Assembly (NCBI RefSeq): GCF_000716335.1
Contig: NZ_KL591014.1
Span: 10,277 to 74,276 of the forward strand
Direction of reading: 5' to 3'
Source: Streptomyces sp. NRRL S-118
GTDB taxonomy: Bacteria > Actinomycetota > Actinomycetes > Streptomycetales > Streptomycetaceae
DNA: 64,000 nt
Position numbers and translations under genes: made by a program. This document shows, piece by piece, positions 59,885 through 64,000 of the stretch (positions within the stretch are counted from its first letter, which is position 1; each line of letters begins with the position of its first letter). The notes beneath the pieces were generated by a model. That model saw nothing but the letters and a program-made list of their open reading frames with translations. It did not search any database and had not been told where the DNA came from.

Positions 59885-59912
59885 TTGACAGCCGAACCCC
59901 GCGGGGTAATCT
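59885..59912 (+). promoter_or_regulatory. rpsJ (S10 operon) promoter
   Basis: Perfect TTGACA, 16-nt spacer, TAATCT. Predicts a leader of about 370 nt. Confidence 0.8.
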
Positions 59913-59919
59913 CTTCGGC

Positions 59920-60291
59920 TCGATTGGCGTCGGCATGGGCCCGTGTGGCAGACTGTCCGGGTTGCTCGGTTGAGTGCCGATGCTGCGCGCCTCCCGCCGG
60001 GAGGACCGGAAGCGAGTCCCACAGTACTCGTCGCCCCTGATCAGGGGCGGACGTACGGGAATCTTCCGGGAAGCGTCAGCGGGGCGCCGACCAGGCACCC
60101 GGTGGGTGTTCTGCCCCCGACGCTCTTCACTGAGCACAGCGCGGTCCTCGGGCCCGCACCCCCTTGGTTGGGAAATCCTTCGGGAGATCTGCGTAGAGGG
60201 GTTGCGACACGCCCGACCGCGTGGGTCGGAGAAAAGAACGCGTACCCACCAGGTACCAGAGCGTTACGAGAGACAGGACTACTGAGTAGCC
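59920..60291 (+). promoter_or_regulatory. Long S10-operon leader
   Basis: About 370 untranslated bases before rpsJ. It contains a perfect hairpin CGCCCCTGA/TCAGGGGCG at 60032-60049 and the CCGACC-GCGTG-GGTCGG hairpin shared with rpsL. In proteobacteria the S10 leader is an L4 target; here the structure differs and regulation is inferred from length and hairpins. Confidence 0.55.
60205..60229 (+). promoter_or_regulatory. Leader hairpin shared with rpsL
   Basis: Same element as at 43918-43942 with one base change outside the stem; here 62 nt before the rpsJ start. Confidence 0.7.
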
Positions 60292-60600
60292 ATGGCGGGA
60301 CAGAAGATCCGCATCCGGCTCAAGGCCTACGACCACGAGGTCATCGACTCCTCGGCGAAGAAGATCGTCGAGACGGTGACCCGTACCGGTGCGTCGGTCG
60401 CGGGCCCGGTGCCGCTGCCCACTGAGAAGAACGTGTACTGCGTCATCAAGTCGCCGCACAAGTACAAGGACTCGCGCGAGCACTTCGAGATGCGCACGCA
60501 CAAGCGCCTCATCGACATCCTCGACCCCACGCCGAAGACGGTTGACTCGCTGATGCGTCTCGACCTGCCGGCCGGCGTCGACATCGAGATCAAGCTCTGA
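60292..60600 (+). CDS. rpsJ: 30S ribosomal protein S10
   Basis: 102-residue S10 (also NusE, a partner of NusB and NusG in antitermination). [20 protein letters not shown] and [20 protein letters not shown] are conserved. ATG 60292 with AGGA upstream. First gene of the S10 operon. Confidence 0.98.
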   Translation: MAGQKIRIRLKAYDHEVIDSSAKKIVETVTRTGASVAGPVPLPTEKNVYCVIKSPHKYKDSREHFEMRTHKRLIDILDPTPKTVDSLMRLDLPAGVDIEIKL

Positions 60601-60613
60601 GGTGACGCGCGAG

Positions 60614-61258
60614 ATGGCTAAGAACATTAAGGGCGTCCTGGGCGAGAAGCTCGGCATGACCCAGGTCTGGGACGAGAACAACCGGGTCGTCCCGGTGACC
60701 GTCGTCAAGGCCGGGCCCTGTGTCGTCACCCAGGTCCGCACCAACGACACCGACGGCTACGAGTCGGTCCAGATCGCCTTCGGCGAGATCGACCCGCGCA
60801 AGGTGAACAAGCCCCTCAAGGGTCACTTCGCCAAGGCCGACGTCACCCCGCGCCGCCACCTGGTGGAGATCCGCACCGCTGACGCCTCCGAGTACACGCT
60901 CGGCCAGGAGATCACCGCTGAGGTCTTCGAGGCGGGCATCAAGGTCGACGTCACCGGCAAGAGCAAGGGCAAGGGCTTCGCCGGTGTCATGAAGCGCCAC
61001 AACTTCCGTGGCCTGGGCGCCGGACACGGTACCCAGCGCAAGCACCGCTCGCCCGGTTCCATCGGTGGCTGCGCCACCCCGGGCCGTGTGTTCAAGGGCC
61101 TCCGCATGGCGGGCCGCATGGGCAACGAGCGGGTCACCACCCAGAACCTGACCGTCCACGCCGTTGACGCGGAGAAGGGCCTGCTCCTGATCAAGGGTGC
61201 GGTTCCTGGTCCGAACGGCGGCCTCGTCCTGGTCCGTACCGCGGCCAAGGGGGCCTGA
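60614..61258 (+). CDS. rplC: 50S ribosomal protein L3
   Basis: 214 residues, early 23S assembly protein with an extension toward the peptidyl transferase centre ([20 protein letters not shown]). ATG 60614 is the family start; a GTG at 60602 in frame is less likely. Follows rpsJ by 13 nt. Confidence 0.98.
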   Translation: MAKNIKGVLGEKLGMTQVWDENNRVVPVTVVKAGPCVVTQVRTNDTDGYESVQIAFGEIDPRKVNKPLKGHFAKADVTPRRHLVEIRTADASEYTLGQEITAEVFEAGIKVDVTGKSKGKGFAGVMKRHNFRGLGAGHGTQRKHRSPGSIGGCATPGRVFKGLRMAGRMGNERVTTQNLTVHAVDAEKGLLLIKGAVPGPNGGLVLVRTAAKGA

Positions 61259-61266
61259 GGTAACCG

Positions 61267-61917
61267 ATGAGCACCATTGACATCCTTTCGCCGGCAGGCG
61301 ACAAGGCCGGGACCGTCGAGCTCCCCGCGGAGATCTTCGACGCGAAGACCAGCGTTCCGCTGATCCACCAGGTCGTCGTCGCGCAGCTGGCCGCTGCCCG
61401 CCAGGGCACGCACAAGACCAAGACTCGTGGCGAAGTCCGCGGTGGCGGCAAGAAGCCGTACCGCCAGAAGGGCACCGGCCGCGCCCGTCAGGGCTCGACC
61501 CGTGCGCCGCAGTTCGCCGGCGGTGGCGTCGTCCACGGCCCCGTGCCGCGTGACTACTCGCAGCGCACCCCGAAGAAGATGAAGGCCGCCGCCCTGCGCG
61601 GTGCCCTCTCGGACCGGGCGCGTCACTCCCGCATCCACGTCGTCTCCGGCGTGGTCGAGGGCGCGGTGTCCACCAAGGCCGCCAAGACGCTGTTCGGCAA
61701 GATCTCGGAGCGCAAGAACCTGCTCCTGGTCGCCGAGCGCTCCGACGAGGCCGCGTGGCTGTCCGCCCGCAACCTGCCCCAGGTGCACATCCTGGAGCCG
61801 GGCCAGCTGAACACGTACGACGTGCTCGTCTCCGACGACGTGGTCTTCACCAAGGCCGCCTTCGAGTCCTTCGTGTCTGGCCCCAAGGCCGCTGACAACG
61901 AGGGGAGCGAGGCCTGA
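61267..61917 (+). CDS. rplD: 50S ribosomal protein L4
   Basis: 216 residues; the extended loop ([20 protein letters not shown], then [12 protein letters not shown]) lines the exit tunnel and is a macrolide-resistance site. In some bacteria L4 also represses the S10 operon through its leader. Stop overlaps rplW start (TGATG). Confidence 0.98.
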   Translation: MSTIDILSPAGDKAGTVELPAEIFDAKTSVPLIHQVVVAQLAAARQGTHKTKTRGEVRGGGKKPYRQKGTGRARQGSTRAPQFAGGGVVHGPVPRDYSQRTPKKMKAAALRGALSDRARHSRIHVVSGVVEGAVSTKAAKTLFGKISERKNLLLVAERSDEAAWLSARNLPQVHILEPGQLNTYDVLVSDDVVFTKAAFESFVSGPKAADNEGSEA

Positions 61918-62234
61918 TGGCCGAGATCACCAGCAAGACCTTCTCCGACCCGCGCGACATTCTCGTCAAGCCGGTTGTCTCCGAGAAGAGCTACGCGCTG
62001 CTCGACGAGAACAAGTACACGTTCATCGTGGCGCCGAGCGCCAACAAGACCCAGATCAAGCAGGCCGTCGAGACGGTCTTCTCGGTCAAGGTCGCGTCGG
62101 TGAACACGATCAACCGTCAGGGCAAGCGCAAGCGCACCCGCACCGGTTTCGGTAAGCGCGCCAACACCAAGCGCGCCATCGTGACCCTTGCTGAGGGCAA
62201 CCGTATCGACATCTTCGGCGGTCCGACCGCCTGA
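61917..62234 (+). CDS. rplW: 50S ribosomal protein L23
   Basis: 105 residues at the tunnel exit; [20 protein letters not shown] is the conserved start and it carries the docking site for trigger factor and SRP. Translationally coupled to rplD (1-nt overlap). Confidence 0.98.
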   Translation: MAEITSKTFSDPRDILVKPVVSEKSYALLDENKYTFIVAPSANKTQIKQAVETVFSVKVASVNTINRQGKRKRTRTGFGKRANTKRAIVTLAEGNRIDIFGGPTA

Positions 62235-62275
62235 CGGCGGTCTGGATCGTCCGAATATCGGACGAGGACTGAGAA

Positions 62276-63112
62276 ATGGGTATCCGCAAGTACAAGCCGA
62301 CGACTCCGGGCCGTCGTGGGTCCAGCGTCGCCGACTTTGTCGAGATCACGCGGTCCACGCCGGAGAAGTCGCTGGTCCGCCCCCTGCACAGCAAGGGCGG
62401 CCGTAACAACACCGGTCGTGTGACCGTCCGTCACCAGGGCGGTGGCCACAAGCGCGCCTACCGCGTGATCGACTTCCGTCGTCACGACAAGGACGGCGTG
62501 CCGGCCAAGGTCGCTCACATCGAGTACGACCCCAACCGCACCGCGCGCATCGCGCTGCTCCACTACGTGGACGGCGAGAAGCGCTACATCATCGCTCCGC
62601 GTGGCCTGAACCAGGGCGACCGGGTCGAGAACGGCCCCGGCGCCGACATCAAGCCGGGCAACAACCTGGCCCTGCGCAACATCCCGGTCGGTACCACGAT
62701 CCACGCGATCGAGCTCCGTCCCGGTGGTGGCGCCAAGTTCGCCCGCTCCGCCGGTGCCTCCGTGCAGCTGCTCGCGAAGGAGGGCCAGATGGCCCACCTC
62801 CGCATGCCGTCCGGTGAGATCCGCCTGGTCGACGTCCGCTGCCGCGCCACCATCGGCGAGGTCGGCAACGCCGAGCAGTCGAACATCAACTGGGGCAAGG
62901 CCGGCCGCAAGCGCTGGCTGGGCGTTCGCCCGACCGTCCGTGGTGTCGCCATGAACCCGGTCGACCACCCGCACGGTGGTGGTGAGGGCAAGACCTCCGG
63001 TGGTCGCCACCCGGTCTCCCCCTGGGGTCAGAAGGAGGGTCGTACTCGTTCTCCCAAGAAGGCGAGCAACAAGTACATCGTCCGCCGCCGCAAGACGAAC
63101 AAGAAGCGCTAG
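62276..63112 (+). CDS. rplB: 50S ribosomal protein L2
   Basis: 278 residues; [20 protein letters not shown] start and the C-terminal [20 protein letters not shown] loop with the conserved His near the peptidyl transferase centre. ATG 62276 with GAGGA upstream. Confidence 0.98.
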   Translation: MGIRKYKPTTPGRRGSSVADFVEITRSTPEKSLVRPLHSKGGRNNTGRVTVRHQGGGHKRAYRVIDFRRHDKDGVPAKVAHIEYDPNRTARIALLHYVDGEKRYIIAPRGLNQGDRVENGPGADIKPGNNLALRNIPVGTTIHAIELRPGGGAKFARSAGASVQLLAKEGQMAHLRMPSGEIRLVDVRCRATIGEVGNAEQSNINWGKAGRKRWLGVRPTVRGVAMNPVDHPHGGGEGKTSGGRHPVSPWGQKEGRTRSPKKASNKYIVRRRKTNKKR

Positions 63113-63124
63113 GAGCGGGTTTAG

Positions 63125-63406
63125 ATGCCGCGTAGTCTCAAGAAGGGGCCCTTCGTCGACGACCACCTGATCAAGAAGGTGGATTCTCAGAACGAAGCCG
63201 GCACCAAGAACGTCATCAAGACCTGGTCCCGTCGCTCGATGATCGTCCCGGCCATGCTCGGCCACACGATCGCGGTGCACAACGGCAAGACCCACATCCC
63301 GGTGTTCGTCACCGAGTCGATGGTCGGCCACAAGCTCGGCGAGTTCTCGCCGACTCGCACCTTCCGCGGCCACGTCAAGGACGACCGGAAGTCGAAGCGC
63401 CGCTAA
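63125..63406 (+). CDS. rpsS: 30S ribosomal protein S19
   Basis: 93 residues; [20 protein letters not shown] and [20 protein letters not shown] are conserved. ATG 63125 with AGGAG upstream. 12 nt after rplB. Confidence 0.98.
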   Translation: MPRSLKKGPFVDDHLIKKVDSQNEAGTKNVIKTWSRRSMIVPAMLGHTIAVHNGKTHIPVFVTESMVGHKLGEFSPTRTFRGHVKDDRKSKRR

Positions 63407-63455
63407 CGCGGGGTGACAGACCATGACGAACGTGTCAGACACTGAAGGGACAACC

Positions 63456-63803
63456 ATGGAAGCCAGGGCCCAGGCGCGGTACATCCGCGTCACGCCCATG
63501 AAGGCCCGCCGCGTGGTGGACCTCATCCGTGGCATGGACGCCACGGAGGCTCAGGCGGTCCTGCGTTTCGCCCCGCAGGCCGCGAGCGTGCCGGTGGGCA
63601 AGGTGCTGGACAGCGCCATTGCCAACGCCGCGCACAACTACGACCACACGGACGCCTCTTCGCTGTACATCAGCGAGGCGTACGTCGACGAGGGCCCGAC
63701 CCTGAAGCGGTTCCGTCCGCGTGCTCAGGGCCGTGCCTACCGGATCCGCAAGCGGACCAGCCACATCACCGTGGTCGTCAGCAGCAAGGAAGGAACCCGG
63801 TAA
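63456..63803 (+). CDS. rplV: 50S ribosomal protein L22
   Basis: 115 residues; the tunnel loop lies in the segment [23 protein letters not shown] 63456 with GAAGGGA upstream is chosen over the in-frame ATG at 63423, which adds 11 non-conserved residues. Stop overlaps the rpsC start (TAATG). Confidence 0.97.
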   Translation: MEARAQARYIRVTPMKARRVVDLIRGMDATEAQAVLRFAPQAASVPVGKVLDSAIANAAHNYDHTDASSLYISEAYVDEGPTLKRFRPRAQGRAYRIRKRTSHITVVVSSKEGTR

Positions 63804-64000
63804 TGGGCCAGAAGGTAAACCCGCACGGGTTCCGGCTCGGCATCACCACCGACTTCAAGTCGCGTTGGTACGCCGACAAGCTGTACAAGGACTACGTCAA
63901 GGAAGACGTCGCCATCCGTCGGATGATGACGTCCGGCATGGAGCGCGCCGGCATCTCGAAGGTTGAGATCGAGCGCACCCGTGACCGCGTGCGGGTGGAC
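63803..64000 (+). CDS. rpsC: 30S ribosomal protein S3 (partial, 3' end outside window)
   Basis: First 66 codons: [20 protein letters not shown], then [23 protein letters not shown] 63803 overlaps the rplV stop; AAGGAAGGA lies upstream. The KH domain begins near the window end. Confidence 0.97.
   Translation, partial: MGQKVNPHGFRLGITTDFKSRWYADKLYKDYVKEDVAIRRMMTSGMERAGISKVEIERTRDRVRVD

Overview
The window is a very GC-rich actinobacterial chromosome segment. Gene order, leaderless and GTG/TTG starts, Wbl and WXG-type proteins and the protein sequences point to Streptomyces. Two conserved blocks anchor it. The first is rpmG - two MaoC dehydratases - murB - add - aspC - tRNA-Trp - secE - nusG - rplKA - rplJL - rpoBC (10.2-28.6 kb). 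The second is rpsL-rpsG-fusA-tuf (44-48.3 kb), followed by the start of the S10 operon rpsJ-rplC-rplD-rplW-rplB-rpsS-rplV-rpsC (60.3 kb to the window end).

Left flank (0-10.2 kb): an amino-acid permease, a small GlsB-type membrane protein, a coupled alkB-ogt DNA-alkylation repair pair, a YajQ protein, tRNA-Tyr, a large ORF joining a DUF3662-like domain to a MinD/ParA ATPase of the type VII secretion kind (possibly two genes), a GyrI-like/NAD(P)-binding pair, an amidohydrolase, then tRNA-Thr and tRNA-Met.

The most unusual part is 28.7-43.7 kb, between rpoC and rpsL. It holds what looks like a complete non-contractile (siphophage) tail and lysis module on the minus strand: tail terminator, major tail protein, tail-assembly chaperones with a -1 frameshift signal, short tape measure, Dit-like, Tal-like and fibre-like proteins, amidase endolysin, holin and holin accessory. 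I see no capsid, portal, terminase, integrase or replication gene. Next to it lie a winged-helix protein, a Cys-rich protein, a WhiB-like protein and a divergent XRE regulator with repeated TTGCG/CGCAA sites. A perfect CGAAC-N4-GTTCG palindrome matching the actinobacterial LexA (SOS) box sits in the control region. I read this as a domesticated F-type tailocin (phage-tail bacteriocin), or possibly a defective prophage, under SOS control. A divergent membrane-protein gene with its own TATAAT box (a moron) is inserted in the tail operon.

Between tuf and rpsJ (48.4-59.7 kb) is an accessory stretch: a WXG-like protein, a WXG/alpha-beta-hydrolase fusion and a lipoprotein (type VII-secretion-like cassette); a PIG-L deacetylase with a propeller-like tail; an MJ1316/2H-phosphoesterase fusion; a secreted phospholipase A2; an FAD monooxygenase divergent from a GntR-TetR double-HTH regulator; a decayed Rpn/PD-(D/E)XK-type fragment; and two exported proteins. 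The rpsL and rpsJ leaders share an almost identical hairpin of about 25 nt, which may coordinate the two ribosomal-protein operons. All assignments are by reading the sequence; no database search was possible.
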